From assembly GCA_910584545.1 (NCBI GenBank), contig CAJUBC010000002.1, forward strand, positions 33,853 through 97,852: 64,000 nt of DNA. Direction: 5' to 3'. This DNA comes from an uncultured Muribaculaceae bacterium. GTDB lineage: Bacteria; Bacteroidota; Bacteroidia; Bacteroidales; Muribaculaceae. The translations under genes were made by a program, and so were the position numbers. Positions 8,753 through 17,954 of this stretch are shown here, one piece after another; within the stretch, counting starts at the first letter, position 1, and every line of letters starts with the position of its first letter. The notes beneath the pieces were generated by a model. That model was not told the origin of the DNA. It saw nothing but the letters and a program-made list of their open reading frames with translations, and made no database searches.

Positions 8753-9470
8753 CTTTGAGGTATTTCTCTACGGCGGCTATGTCCTTCGGGGTGTCTACCG
8801 ACAGCGATCGGCAGTGGGCGTTGTAATAGTAGATCGGCACGTGGTTCTCGATGAACCGGAAGGAGTCGTTCTCCTCTACCTTCTCGATCGGTCCGCGCGG
8901 GGTGGCGTGGTAGTAGTCGAGGGCCTTGCGGGTGAAGGCTCCAACGCCGACGAATTTATGGTAGATCACATCGAGCGATCCCTTGGGGTAGGGAATAGGG
9001 CTGCGCGATATGAAGAGGCAGCGGTCATCGGAAGCGGTGACTATCTTAAGGTTGGTGGAGTCCACCACTTCCACCGGATTGTGGAAATCGGTCATGAGGT
9101 TGGACACGAACAGCGAATCGGGGTCGAGTCCTTCCGGAATGCACTGCAGAATCGCCTCGCGGGTGAGCAGCGGTTCGTCGCCGTTGACCATTACGTAAAG
9201 GTCGGCGTCGACCTTGCGCGACACTTCATAGAGGCGTTCGGTGGCTGTGTCATGGTCCGAAGCCGTCATTATCACCTCGGCGCCGAACCCTTCGGCTGCT
9301 TCACGAATCTTGTCGGAGTCGGTGGCTACATATACCGCATCGAATTCATTCACATCGCGGCAATGTTCCCATACCCATCGTATCATGGGTTTTCCTAAGA
9401 TCGGAGCGAGAGGTTTCTCGAAAAAGCGGGAAGACTCGGCTCTCGCGGGTATCACACATATTATTTTCAT
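8742..9470 (-). CDS. kdsB: 3-deoxy-manno-octulosonate cytidylyltransferase (CMP-Kdo synthetase)
   Basis: The 242-residue cytosolic enzyme makes CMP-Kdo from Kdo and CTP, the donor used by WaaA. It has the KdsB start IPARAESSRF with the basic FFEKPLAPILGKPMI, the VMVNGDEPLL magnesium-binding strand, FISRSPIPYP, and VGVGAFTRKAL further on. The length matches the family (about 245-250). It is the second gene after waaA on the minus strand with a 29-base gap, which places activation and transfer of Kdo in one transcript. Confidence 0.97.
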   Translation of the reverse strand: MKIICVIPARAESSRFFEKPLAPILGKPMIRWVWEHCRDVNEFDAVYVATDSDKIREAAEGFGAEVIMTASDHDTATERLYEVSRKVDADLYVMVNGDEPLLTREAILQCIPEGLDPDSLFVSNLMTDFHNPVEVVDSTNLKIVTASDDRCLFISRSPIPYPKGSLDVIYHKFVGVGAFTRKALDYYHATPRGPIEKVEENDSFRFIENHVPIYYYNAHCRSLSVDTPKDIAAVEKYLKDEA

Positions 9471-9499
9471 ACTTATTGTTTCTTGATATCGATATCGGT

Positions 9500-10795
9500 T
9501 TATATTTTTTGTCTGTTTAAGGATCCCCGCTCCTTGAGGTCCCCCTCGATGAGGGAGACGATCTCGTCGGTGGCTCCGAGGTTCTCCTCGACATATCCGG
9601 AGGCTGCTGCGCGAATGCGTGCCAGTTCAGGTGCGTTGTCGCGGAGACCCGCGAACCAGTCGCGCAGGTCCTCGTAATTCTCCACTTTCTCGCCTATGCC
9701 GAGCTCAATCATACGCAGCGGCGTGGACTTCCGCTCTATTCTCGGCCCGAAACTCACGGGTATGCCGTAGACGGTAGGCTCAATCACGCTGTGCAGGTAG
9801 GGGGTGAATCCTCCCCCCACGTATGCCCATGTGCCGTAGCGGTATAGCCGCGGAAGGTCGCCGACATGGTCCACGATCAACGACTGCACGCCGTTGAAGT
9901 CTGTGCCACCGGAGCATTCGGATAGTCTCGTGCTTCCGTGTTCGAGGCTTTCGGAGAGTGAGTGGATGTTCCGGTCGCTGATGTCGTGCGGAACGAAGAT
10001 GAAGCGTGTATCGGGGTTTTCGTTGGCGAGGCGAGTGGTCATGGCTGCGTCGCGGCGGTCGCTCACGCTGCCGGCGACAAACACCCTGCGGGCACGGCAG
10101 AAGCTGTCGAGAGCGGGATGGCTCCAGGGTGAGGCTGCGATTGCGGCGGCGTTGTCAAAGAGCGGGTCGCCGCACATTGATGCGCGTGTGTCGTCGAGAC
10201 GACGCAGATTCTCGAGCGAGGATATGTCCGGTGTGAATATGTGCGTGTAGCATTCAAGATCGCGACGGTAATCACCGCCGTACCACTTGAAGAAGGCCGA
10301 GTCCTCGCGGATCAGGGCCGAGACAAGATAGGTGGGAATTTTGCGGCGACTTAGCTCGCTGAGATAGTTATGCCAGTATTCCGAAACCATAAAGAGTGCC
10401 GCGTCTGGTTTCACAGCGTCGATGAAATCCCTGGCGTTGCGCGGCGTGTCCCATGGCAGATAGAACACATGGTCGGCCTGTCCGGGATTGCGGATCACAG
10501 CTTCGTAGCCGGAGGGAGAGAAGAAGCTGACTACCACCCGGCACCCGGCATGACGGCGCTTGAGAGCGGCGATGATGGGCCTTGCGATGGCGTATTCCCC
10601 CAGCGAGGAGGCATGCACCCATATCGTCGGGACGCGGCAGTCCGTGCCAAGTTCTCCACGGATCTTGGCAAGCAGGTTGCTGCGGCCCCGCAGGAACCGC
10701 ACCATCTTCGAGCTGCTGTTTTCCGGCAGGTGTCCTGCGGCCATCGCCGTGAGACGGGCCGCGGATTTCAGTCCGGCGTTATATAGCTTCGACAT
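9500..10795 (-). CDS. waaA: 3-deoxy-D-manno-octulosonic-acid transferase (Kdo transferase)
   Basis: WaaA attaches Kdo to lipid A precursor at the inner membrane. The chosen start at 10795 (MSKLYNAGLKSAARL) has GGAGAG just upstream; the open frame reaches 10861 but the extra 22 residues do not look like the family. The product is 431 residues. Visible features are IWVHASSLGEYAIARPII (catalytic Glu in SLGE), VVVSFFSPSGYE, FYLPWDTPRNARDFI, and a GT-B C-terminal domain with FVAGSVSDRRD, FVPHDIS and YVGGGFTPYLHSVIEPTVYG. A -7 promoter element lies at 10859-10866. It heads the run waaA-kdsB-GT90-GT9-DMT-dus. Confidence 0.95.
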   Translation of the reverse strand: MSKLYNAGLKSAARLTAMAAGHLPENSSSKMVRFLRGRSNLLAKIRGELGTDCRVPTIWVHASSLGEYAIARPIIAALKRRHAGCRVVVSFFSPSGYEAVIRNPGQADHVFYLPWDTPRNARDFIDAVKPDAALFMVSEYWHNYLSELSRRKIPTYLVSALIREDSAFFKWYGGDYRRDLECYTHIFTPDISSLENLRRLDDTRASMCGDPLFDNAAAIAASPWSHPALDSFCRARRVFVAGSVSDRRDAAMTTRLANENPDTRFIFVPHDISDRNIHSLSESLEHGSTRLSECSGGTDFNGVQSLIVDHVGDLPRLYRYGTWAYVGGGFTPYLHSVIEPTVYGIPVSFGPRIERKSTPLRMIELGIGEKVENYEDLRDWFAGLRDNAPELARIRAAASGYVEENLGATDEIVSLIEGDLKERGSLNRQKI

Positions 10796-10858
10796 TCTCT
10801 CCTTGTTGTTATCGTAGGGATACGCGCCAATCTCTCTGCCCGTACCGACATATAAATG

Positions 10859-10866
10859 CAAAATTA
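10859..10866 (-). promoter_or_regulatory. Predicted -7 promoter element of the waaA operon
   Basis: The minus strand reads TAATTTTG here, about 64 bases before the waaA start at 10795. No well-spaced TTTG element is obvious upstream, so only the -7 half is supported. Confidence 0.45.
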
Positions 10867-10928
10867 CGAAATTTCGGCAAATAATCCTAATACAAGTTGA
10901 GGTCTGTGTCGGTTATGCGGTTTTCAGG

Positions 10929-12917
10929 TCATCTGAAGACCTTGTTGGCGAGTTCCCGCTCACTGTATGTCTGGACTATGGCATGGAGTTTGCGGAGCAT
11001 CCGCGCCTCCTCGGGGTGACCCTTGCCGGCGAGATTGTTCTTCAGCAGCGGGTCTTTCACGAAGTTGTGCAGCGTCTTTGCCTGCCATGTCTCTGTGTCG
11101 GCAACAAGCATCCAGTCTCCCATGATGATCTGTGGCGTATGGTCCCATCGGAACGCCCAGGGCTCCTTGCCGTTGCGCTCGTCGGCGAATACGTCGCGGC
11201 CGAAGGCGAAGAAGGGACGGTCGTAGCCCAAGAGTCCCAGAAGTGTGGGTAGCACGTCGATCTGCTGCATCATGCCGGGATGGACGCGGGATTCGAGTTT
11301 GCCGGATGGATCGTACAGAATGATGGGTATCTTGGTGTGACCCAAAAGATTGTTGTATTCCTCATGCTCGGGGGTATGCAGATATGCATGGTCGGCCGAT
11401 ATGACGAAAAGAGTGTTGTTGAACCAGGGTTCCCGGCTCGCCTTGGCGAAGAACTCGCGCAGACAGTCGTCGGTGTAGCGCACTGTGCGGTAGTTGGGCC
11501 GTTTTTCCTCCGGATATTTCGATTCGAGTTCCTCGGGAAGCTTCAGCGGATGATGGTTGGTGATGGTGAAGATTCCGGTGACGAACGGCTGCTGCATCTC
11601 GCCGATCTTCGTTCGGAAGAATTCGAGGAACTTGCCGTCCCATATTCCCCACGTACCGTCGAAATCCTTCAGACCGTCGAACCTCTTGTCGGCCACATAC
11701 TCGTCCTTGCCGTAATAGTCCTTCATGCCGGCCTGACGGGTGAAGCCCTGTATGCCGAGACTCTCATTGTCCGCTCCGAGGAACCAGGAGGAGCGGTAGC
11801 CTTTCCGCTCAAGAAGTTCTCCGATACCCGACACGTGGTTGAGCGAATAGGGGCTTACCACGAAGCTCTTCTTCATCCTCGGGGTGGAGGCGAGCAGAGA
11901 GGGGAGGGCGTCGATCGAGAATCCGCTGTTGGAGTATGTGCGCTCGAAGCGGGTGCTTCGGGTCATCAGCGAGTCGAGGAACGGCATGTAGCCCTTGTAG
12001 GTGCCGCCTTCCAGATCGGGATTGAGGAGGCCGGAATATTCCGCGCCGAAACTTTCGAGGACAAGGAACACCACGTTGTGTCCCCGCAGGATTGCCGCAG
12101 AGTCGGCGGGAGCGGGATGGTCCGGAGTATACTCGGAGGCGAGTTCGGAGGGATTGCTGAAGAACTCCGGCGATCTGTCGGGGGAGGCTCCGGTGGTGCG
12201 CAGTATGGCGAACGGCGTGTTGAGCACGAGGTCAACGTCCTCGGGGTTCGTGGCGAAGCGCTGCGCGTAACCCACGGCGATCGGGCGCGTCACCGAGGAG
12301 AATGTGCAGCCGCGCACACCGAAGATGAAGAATGCCACCCAGATACCGAGCCGAAGGGTGTTGCCCAGATAGTAGCGCCAGAGAGGCTGAGCCGGTCGGC
12401 GCCCCGGATTGCGGAACAACTTCCACATAGACCATATCATCACCGCGAGCAGAAGTACGAGATACCAGTGAGTCAGGGCCTCCATGCCGATGATCCTGGC
12501 TATGTTTCCCTCGTTGCCGAACTCGGTGAAGAGCGACATAGTGCTCCGCTGATGGCGATAACCGTAGAAGACGGAGTCGCAGAGATTGGCGAGCAGAGCG
12601 ATGCTGTTGGTGATGACGTATGTCCATTTCACGCTCTTCCACCATCCGGGACGCTCCTTCCGGTGCAACGGTAGGAAGGCGAGCACCAGCCATAGCGCGT
12701 TGACATACATTATGGCGGAGGTGTCGAAAAGCAGACCTCCGTGTGAGATCAGCATGAACGAGGATGTGGTGATGCGGAATGTTCCTATATTCTCCCAGAG
12801 AAACACCAGACGCGTCACCTCCATCAGCACATATATCCACAGTATGTCGCACACCGCGCACATCATCGGCGATTTCCACAACCGCCTGAACATTTCCTTT
12901 ATGTCGTATTTAGTCAT
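10929..12917 (-). CDS. LtaS-like phosphoglycerol transferase / sulfatase-fold membrane enzyme (first copy)
   Basis: The 662-residue protein has about five N-terminal membrane helices (residues 20-190) and a large periplasmic alkaline-phosphatase-superfamily domain. Metal-site features are VVFLVLESFGAEYSG (Glu), the nucleophile segment SNSGFSIDALPSLLAS (Ser where LtaS has Thr) and VISADHAYLHTPEHEE (Asp-His). This is the domain order of LtaS and OpgB-type enzymes, which transfer phosphoglycerol or phosphoethanolamine to glycans or lipids. Gram-negative Bacteroidetes make no lipoteichoic acid, so a substrate in LPS or periplasmic glycan is inferred. It follows the glycosyltransferase-like gene by 18 bases and ends just before waaA. 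Confidence 0.88.
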   Translation of the reverse strand: MTKYDIKEMFRRLWKSPMMCAVCDILWIYVLMEVTRLVFLWENIGTFRITTSSFMLISHGGLLFDTSAIMYVNALWLVLAFLPLHRKERPGWWKSVKWTYVITNSIALLANLCDSVFYGYRHQRSTMSLFTEFGNEGNIARIIGMEALTHWYLVLLLAVMIWSMWKLFRNPGRRPAQPLWRYYLGNTLRLGIWVAFFIFGVRGCTFSSVTRPIAVGYAQRFATNPEDVDLVLNTPFAILRTTGASPDRSPEFFSNPSELASEYTPDHPAPADSAAILRGHNVVFLVLESFGAEYSGLLNPDLEGGTYKGYMPFLDSLMTRSTRFERTYSNSGFSIDALPSLLASTPRMKKSFVVSPYSLNHVSGIGELLERKGYRSSWFLGADNESLGIQGFTRQAGMKDYYGKDEYVADKRFDGLKDFDGTWGIWDGKFLEFFRTKIGEMQQPFVTGIFTITNHHPLKLPEELESKYPEEKRPNYRTVRYTDDCLREFFAKASREPWFNNTLFVISADHAYLHTPEHEEYNNLLGHTKIPIILYDPSGKLESRVHPGMMQQIDVLPTLLGLLGYDRPFFAFGRDVFADERNGKEPWAFRWDHTPQIIMGDWMLVADTETWQAKTLHNFVKDPLLKNNLAGKGHPEEARMLRKLHAIVQTYSERELANKVFR

Positions 12918-12935
12918 AGTCAGTAAACGGAGTAA

Positions 12936-13958
12936 TCATGCATGATTGTCTGATTCGTGGTCAAAAAATATCTCGTTGAAGGGATGAGAGCCGGCCTGGG
13001 CTGCGCGTTTCGAGAAATTGCTGCGGTACATTCCGGGGCCTATGAGCAGATATGAGCTGTCGGCGCGCGCGATGGCGAAGAAGTCGACGAACGTCTTCAT
13101 CTCAGATTCTCCGTCACTCTCCTTGCGGTCGATATGGGCTATCCTGCCGGGTATGGTCACTACATCCGGCACACCGGATACCGCGGCGAGAAACCGCATG
13201 CTGTCGGAGGTGACAAGCACTTTCTTCCCCCGGTTTTCAGCCATAGTCCGGATCTCCCGGATTTTATTGACGCCCCCCTCTATGAGCCTTTTCTGTTCCT
13301 CGGGAGCGAGCGGGAAGCGTTCCCTGCGCGGCTCGTCGAAGTCTCCGAGCAGTTCGAGAAATCTCGTGGAGACCGAGATATAGTGCTTGCCGAGCAACGG
13401 TTCTGTTTCCGCCAGCCTTTTCTCAAGAGCGGGGGACGGCTTGAACAGTTCGGAGAATAGTTCTCCAAATCTCTCTTCGGCGAAAAAGAAGCTCGAATAG
13501 CAATGGAACTGGCGCACGGCCGGGTCGCTTACGGCTTTTTCGAAATAATGTCTCTGCCAGCGTTTCTCGCGCAGATCGGTCTCTCCGCGAGTGTCCATGT
13601 AGACCGGGCGCGATGTCGAGCTGCTGTACGACACGTCCTCGTCGGCTATCCTCCAGTCGTAGCCGGCGGGAACAAGATAATCCTCGAGGCGGAAGGGGAA
13701 GCGGAAATAGATGCGGAAGTCCATGCCGAGGTTCCTGGCGCTCTCATAGAGCGAGCAGATGCCGCGCAACCTGTCGGCGAGTCCTCCATGCATGCGCCGT
13801 CCGTCTGCCATGAAGATCACCTGCGGTTTGTCGCTCCTTGCCGGTGAGCTGTCATGACTATAATAGTGGGCAAGATGCCGCCTCTCCACGCGGTGGTAGC
13901 GGTACCGGCGGAAGAAGAGATAATTCACCTCACTTTTTATCTGTTCCAGTATCTTCAT
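12936..13958 (-). CDS. Putative fucosyltransferase-like glycosyltransferase
   Basis: The 340-residue protein has no signal peptide or membrane helix. VIFMADGRRMHGGLADRLRG resembles the GG-x2-RL-R acceptor/donor region near the start of NodZ/fucosyltransferase-type enzymes. RGKKVLVTSDSMRFLAAVSG and a later FVDFFAIARADSSYLLIGPG resemble the GDP-binding half of GT-B fucosyltransferases. The assignment is by motif feel and is not certain. It overlaps the second LtaS-like gene by 4 bases (ATGA) and lies 18 bases before the first, so it is probably made together with both and may act on the same surface glycan. Confidence 0.55.
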   Translation of the reverse strand: MKILEQIKSEVNYLFFRRYRYHRVERRHLAHYYSHDSSPARSDKPQVIFMADGRRMHGGLADRLRGICSLYESARNLGMDFRIYFRFPFRLEDYLVPAGYDWRIADEDVSYSSSTSRPVYMDTRGETDLREKRWQRHYFEKAVSDPAVRQFHCYSSFFFAEERFGELFSELFKPSPALEKRLAETEPLLGKHYISVSTRFLELLGDFDEPRRERFPLAPEEQKRLIEGGVNKIREIRTMAENRGKKVLVTSDSMRFLAAVSGVPDVVTIPGRIAHIDRKESDGESEMKTFVDFFAIARADSSYLLIGPGMYRSNFSKRAAQAGSHPFNEIFFDHESDNHA

Positions 13959-15787
13959 TTCAGTCCGGTCGTATTCTTTTTATTGAATTCAGGCTTCTTC
14001 AGCAGGTCATGTTTTATTATCATGCTGCTTACCTCACGGGACGTCTTCACCTCGCGTATCTTAACGGGCGACGTTCCCTCTGTGTTGCCATGGAGACGTG
14101 TGTCCTGACCGACAGCGAACCTTATCGAATCCTGACCGAGAATGGAATGACCAAGTCCATGCCAGCAATAGTCGGTGAGTCCCAGCAGCTGCAGAAGCGT
14201 CGGGTATACGTCTATCTGTCCGATGATGCCGTCGCTTTTGAGGGTCACCGGTGAATTGACCATCGCCATAAGGGAACACTCTCTGGGTGAGACTATCTTT
14301 GCTCCGAGTTCCGTGGCGAGCATATCCTTGCGGTTGCAGTGCAGTCCTTCATGGTCGCCGGTGATGAGCACCAAGGTCTCTGCTGCATCGGAACGGCTCT
14401 CCACATAGTCGACCATCTTTTTCAGTGCTCCGTCCACGAAATTGGCGCAGTTGAGATAGCCGGAGAGATAGAAAGGCACGGCATCGCTGAATTGGAATCT
14501 CCGCAGCCGTTCCGGGAATTCCTCCGGATCATGGCCGGTCATAAGCACAATCTGGACGAAGGCTGTCTCTCCCTCTTTCCATAGTTCTCCGGCGCGGCAA
14601 CGGGCTATGATCTGGTCCATCAGCGCTGAATCCGTGAGCCTGTCGCCGTCGGTCTCTCCGGGTGACCAGTCAGAGCCCCAGAGGATGGCGTCAAGTCCGA
14701 ATGCCTCGGCCACTTTCCCCTGGTTCCAGATATTCGGGCCGTCCGTGGTCAGAAGGTAGGTCTTCGCCCCTTTCAGCTCCTTCATCGCCTTGGAGACGGT
14801 GAAGTAGGTGTTGTCTATGTTATGGAAACTGTAGCATTCCGTGGCGGATGGTATGAGTCCGGCGTTGATCAGCAACTGACAGTCGATGCTGTGTCCGGCT
14901 CCTGTCTGAGTGAGCATGTTGGGAAAGTATATGGTTCCCTCATCCCTTGCGACGAGGGAATTGAGGAATGGCATGATCTCATGTCCCTCCACCTCTATTC
15001 CGACAGGCCATGCCTCAAGTGACTCACAGATGATCCATACGAGGTTGCGCCGTGGCTTAACGCCGTCAGGCAGCGGATTTACTTTCTTTTTAGTCGCGAG
15101 CCATCTCTCTATTCCATTCCGATCCTCCTGAGGTAGCGGTTGTGAACCCTCTATGATGTCATAGATTAGGTTGCCGGGTAGTGTCTGTACCTGCACCACG
15201 GTGGCATGCCTGTTGGGAGAAGCGGATATATGGCGGTGGTATTCCATGAATCCTCCTTTCATGGCGGTGATAGAGAAAGCGATGAGGAAGAATGCGCCGA
15301 GTGTGGCGAAATAAGCGCCGGGACTCTTCCGACTCTTCATTTTATGGCGCGCATAATAGACTATCTGCGCCGCTGTTGTGGCGGGAAAGAGCAGGTCGAC
15401 GACGCGGAACGAGTTGAACACGCTTGTGGTGAAATCGGCGAGATTGCCGGCAAGCGCATAACTCGATGCAGGAATCATCCCCGTATAGTTGCGAGCGTAG
15501 AGTAGATTGGCGATAAGCCAGATGTCGAGCAGAATGTCTACTGAGACCTGCGCAATCCTCGATCGCCATGCTCCGTAGGGCATCACGAAGAGGAATGCGA
15601 TGAAAAATGTATTGATGTAGGTGAGGGGCTGCACCATTCCTATCATGGAGGTCATCATGCCCCAGATGATGTCGAAGATGATGAACTTTGCGAATACCGT
15701 AATCAGGCTGATCTCGACGTCACCGCTCCAGAGCCGCTTCGGGAACAGTATGTGGCGTAGCTTCGCAAGAACTGTCTTCATCTCCAT
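13955..15787 (-). CDS. LtaS-like phosphoglycerol transferase / sulfatase-fold membrane enzyme (second copy)
   Basis: The 610-residue protein has N-terminal membrane helices to about residue 185, then a periplasmic sulfatase-fold domain. RRNLVWIICESLEAW carries the metal-ligand Glu. MLTQTGAGHSIDCQLLINAG aligns closely with the LtaS segment QTGQGKTSD, with Ser at the nucleophile position. LVLITGDHEGLHCN holds the Asp-His pair. It is clearly related to, but divergent from, the LtaS-like protein two genes downstream. It lies 39 bases after the DedA gene on the same strand. LtaS proteins release diacylglycerol while polymerising or attaching glycerol phosphate. The substrate here is unknown. Confidence 0.88.
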   Translation of the reverse strand: MEMKTVLAKLRHILFPKRLWSGDVEISLITVFAKFIIFDIIWGMMTSMIGMVQPLTYINTFFIAFLFVMPYGAWRSRIAQVSVDILLDIWLIANLLYARNYTGMIPASSYALAGNLADFTTSVFNSFRVVDLLFPATTAAQIVYYARHKMKSRKSPGAYFATLGAFFLIAFSITAMKGGFMEYHRHISASPNRHATVVQVQTLPGNLIYDIIEGSQPLPQEDRNGIERWLATKKKVNPLPDGVKPRRNLVWIICESLEAWPVGIEVEGHEIMPFLNSLVARDEGTIYFPNMLTQTGAGHSIDCQLLINAGLIPSATECYSFHNIDNTYFTVSKAMKELKGAKTYLLTTDGPNIWNQGKVAEAFGLDAILWGSDWSPGETDGDRLTDSALMDQIIARCRAGELWKEGETAFVQIVLMTGHDPEEFPERLRRFQFSDAVPFYLSGYLNCANFVDGALKKMVDYVESRSDAAETLVLITGDHEGLHCNRKDMLATELGAKIVSPRECSLMAMVNSPVTLKSDGIIGQIDVYPTLLQLLGLTDYCWHGLGHSILGQDSIRFAVGQDTRLHGNTEGTSPVKIREVKTSREVSSMIIKHDLLKKPEFNKKNTTGLK

Positions 15788-15826
15788 CTGCGTGACAGTT
15801 AATAGTCATGGTGTCGTTAGGTCAGC

Positions 15827-16507
15827 TTAAGCACGCGCTTTCTTCTTGCTGAAGGCTTTCCAGACGATGAAGAGGATGCAGAGCAGAAGCAGAGCGTAGC
15901 CTCCCCATGTGAGGTAACGGTTGTATTCCTCTACCTTCTCGAAAAGCATGTCGGGGTCCACATGGACGGAGAGCCAGTAGCCGAGGACCCCCAGGATGCT
16001 GTTCCATATCAGTGCGCCCAAAGAAGTGTAGAGCGCGAACTGGGCGATGTTCATCCTGGCGAGTCCGGCGGGAATGGATATCAGCTGACGGACTGCGGGA
16101 ATGAGCCGCCCTATCAGGGTGGACACCGCCCCGTGGCGGTCGAAATACTTCTCGGCCTTCTCTACTTTCTCTCGGTCTATGAGGCATGCGTGTCCAAGTT
16201 TGCTGTCGGCGAACCGGTAGATGACCGGACGGCCTACCCAGAGGGAAAGGAAATAGTTGACAAACGCGCCGGCAAGAGCTCCGAGCGTGGCGACAACCAC
16301 CACCATATATACGTTCATGTCGGCTCCGACACCGTAGTTGCGGCAGGCGAGATAAGCGGCCGGAGGAACCACCACTTCCGACGGGAAGGGGATGAAGGAG
16401 CTCTCGATCATCATGAACAGGAACACGAAGAGATAGTTCGCATTGTCGACAAACCACTGGAAAAAAGAGCTCGCGTCGAAGATGGCGAGCGGTATGAGGT
16501 CAAGCAT
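15827..16507 (-). CDS. DedA-family membrane protein
   Basis: The 226-residue protein shows the DedA signatures FMMIESSFIPFPSEVVVPPA and TLGALAGAFVNYFLSLWVGR, then a basic RLIPAVRQLISIPAGLARM and two C-terminal helices. DedA-family proteins include lipid scramblases and undecaprenyl-phosphate or phosphatidylethanolamine transporters in the inner membrane. It is the first gene of the run DedA, LtaS-like, glycosyltransferase-like, LtaS-like. This context suggests it supplies or recycles a lipid carrier or phospholipid used by the two transferases, which is inference. The overlapping frame at 15822-16457 is a shadow. Confidence 0.93.
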   Translation of the reverse strand: MLDLIPLAIFDASSFFQWFVDNANYLFVFLFMMIESSFIPFPSEVVVPPAAYLACRNYGVGADMNVYMVVVVATLGALAGAFVNYFLSLWVGRPVIYRFADSKLGHACLIDREKVEKAEKYFDRHGAVSTLIGRLIPAVRQLISIPAGLARMNIAQFALYTSLGALIWNSILGVLGYWLSVHVDPDMLFEKVEEYNRYLTWGGYALLLLCILFIVWKAFSKKKARA

Positions 16508-16567
16508 TTTTTTCTAATTTTGGGGAATACCTAATTGACAGAGGTTATTCCATAATTGTTAATTGAA

Positions 16568-16600
16568 TTGACAAAGTTAATAATTTTTTTTGTAATTTTG
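16568..16600 (+). promoter_or_regulatory. Predicted promoter of the flavodiiron gene
   Basis: TTG (16568-16570), a 22-base spacer and TAATTTTG (16593-16600) resemble the Bacteroidetes consensus. In the roughly 60-base leader, CCCGAC (16613-16618) and GTCGGG (16634-16639) can pair, so the mRNA may carry a small hairpin just before the start codon. Confidence 0.55.
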
Positions 16601-16663
16601 CCATATAAAACTCCCGACGGGGCATGTCTTTCTGTCGGGTTTCCAAAATTTAGCAAAAACTTT

Positions 16664-17866
16664 ATGAATGTTAAAGAAATAACCGAAGGCGTATATTACG
16701 CCGGAGTGAACGACCGGGTGACTGCCCTCTTCGAAGGTCTGTGGCCCATCCCCGAGGGTGTTAGCTACAATTCCTATATAGTGAAAGGGGAGAATGGGAC
16801 GGCTCTTATAGATACCGTCCGTATAGACGAGGTGCGCGAGTTCCTCGACAACATCAGCCGTATCCAGGATGGAAAACCTATCGACTATCTGGTGATCAAC
16901 CACATGGAGCCTGACCATTCCGGCTCTATTCCCGAAGTCGTGCGCGCATATCCCGATGTGAAGATTGTCGGCAACGTACAGACTATCGGCATGATAAAGG
17001 GTTTCTATCATATCGACGATGACTCGCGGTTCCTCGAGGTAAAGGATGGCGACACGCTCGATCTCGGAGGCAAGACTCTGAAGTTCTACCTGACTCCGAT
17101 GGTTCACTGGCCCGAGACCATGATGACATACCTGGAGGAGAGCGGCACGCTTTTCTCCGGAGATGCCTTCGGCACGTTCGGCGCGCTCAACGGCGCGGTG
17201 ACCGACTGCGAGATGGAGACGGACCGTTATTTCCCGGAGATGTACCGTTACTATGCCGATATCGTCGGCAAGTACGGCAAGTTCGTGCAGCGCGCTCTGG
17301 CACGACTCTCCGGTGTCGATATCAAATGGATATGCTCTACCCATGGACCGGTCTGGCATTCACGCATAGGGGAGGTCGTAGGACTCGTGGACAGGCTGAG
17401 CCGATATGAGAGTGAGCCGGGCGTGGTGATAGTCTATGGCTCGATGTACGGCAACACGGCTGAGATGGCCGAGGAAGTGGCCCGCGGGCTGGCCGAGGCC
17501 GGCGTGACCAACATCATCATGCATGATGCCTCTCATTCCACGATGAGTCAGATGATCGCCGACGCTTACCGCTACGAGGGACTCGTGGTCGGAAGCGCAA
17601 CCTACTCGATGCGCCTCTTCCCGCCGGTTGAGGAGTTCATGAACGCGATGGAGACGCGCGAGATAAGGAACAAGGTGTTCGCCTCCTTCGGCAGCTTCAC
17701 CTGGGCCAAGGGTGTTGTAGGCTCGAAGATGGACGAATACGCCTCGAGAATGGGTCTCGATTCCGTCGGATACGTGGGGATGAAGCAGACTCTCGACGAT
17801 GAATCGCGTGCGGCCGCCAGAAAACTCGGTGCCGAAGTTGCCGGCCGCCTCACCCTCAAACACTAA
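16664..17866 (+). CDS. Flavodiiron protein (A-type flavoprotein, FprA type)
   Basis: The ATG at 16664 gives a normal 400-residue flavodiiron protein; the open frame runs upstream but the extra 36 residues are leader and promoter. Residues 1-250 form a metallo-beta-lactamase-like diiron domain with NHMEPDHSG (H-x-E-x-D-H), MVHWPETM, LFSGDAFGTFG and CSTHGPVWH. Residues about 255-395 are a flavodoxin domain with VVIVYGSMYGNTAEMAEEVA as the FMN loop. Such enzymes reduce O2 to water, or NO to N2O, in the cytosol of anaerobes and protect them from oxygen. It is a monocistronic gene with its own promoter and a shared terminator at 17911-17937. Confidence 0.95.
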   Translation: MNVKEITEGVYYAGVNDRVTALFEGLWPIPEGVSYNSYIVKGENGTALIDTVRIDEVREFLDNISRIQDGKPIDYLVINHMEPDHSGSIPEVVRAYPDVKIVGNVQTIGMIKGFYHIDDDSRFLEVKDGDTLDLGGKTLKFYLTPMVHWPETMMTYLEESGTLFSGDAFGTFGALNGAVTDCEMETDRYFPEMYRYYADIVGKYGKFVQRALARLSGVDIKWICSTHGPVWHSRIGEVVGLVDRLSRYESEPGVVIVYGSMYGNTAEMAEEVARGLAEAGVTNIIMHDASHSTMSQMIADAYRYEGLVVGSATYSMRLFPPVEEFMNAMETREIRNKVFASFGSFTWAKGVVGSKMDEYASRMGLDSVGYVGMKQTLDDESRAAARKLGAEVAGRLTLKH

Positions 17867-17910
17867 TTTTTGAATAGGTTGTGAGCTTTAGCTCCAACAC
17901 CGGTATAAAA

Positions 17911-17937
17911 GAAAGGCCCCGCATCGCGGACCTTTTC
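17911..17937. terminator. Bidirectional terminator between the flavodiiron gene and the first SusD-like gene
   Basis: GAAAGGCCCCGC, ATC and GCGGACCTTTTC form a GC-rich hairpin with a one-base bulge between convergent genes. TTTTCTTTTTC follows on the plus side and a T-rich TTTTATACC on the minus side. Its core GGCCCCGCATCGCGGA also occurs in the terminator at 21020-21053. Confidence 0.8.
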
Positions 17938-17954
17938 TTTTTCACTAATGCCTG

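Noticed and set aside
11280..12674. 464-residue plus-strand frame opposite the first LtaS-like gene
   Set aside because: The minus-strand frame has clear membrane helices and active-site motifs, while this one has none. It is a high-GC shadow frame.
15822..16457. 211-residue minus-strand frame overlapping DedA
   Set aside because: It is Arg/Ser/His-rich in the manner of an out-of-frame shadow. The DedA frame carries the family motifs.
16556..16663. Upstream extension of the flavodiiron protein to 16556
   Set aside because: The extra 36 residues are encoded by the promoter and leader, and the family starts at the ATG at 16664.
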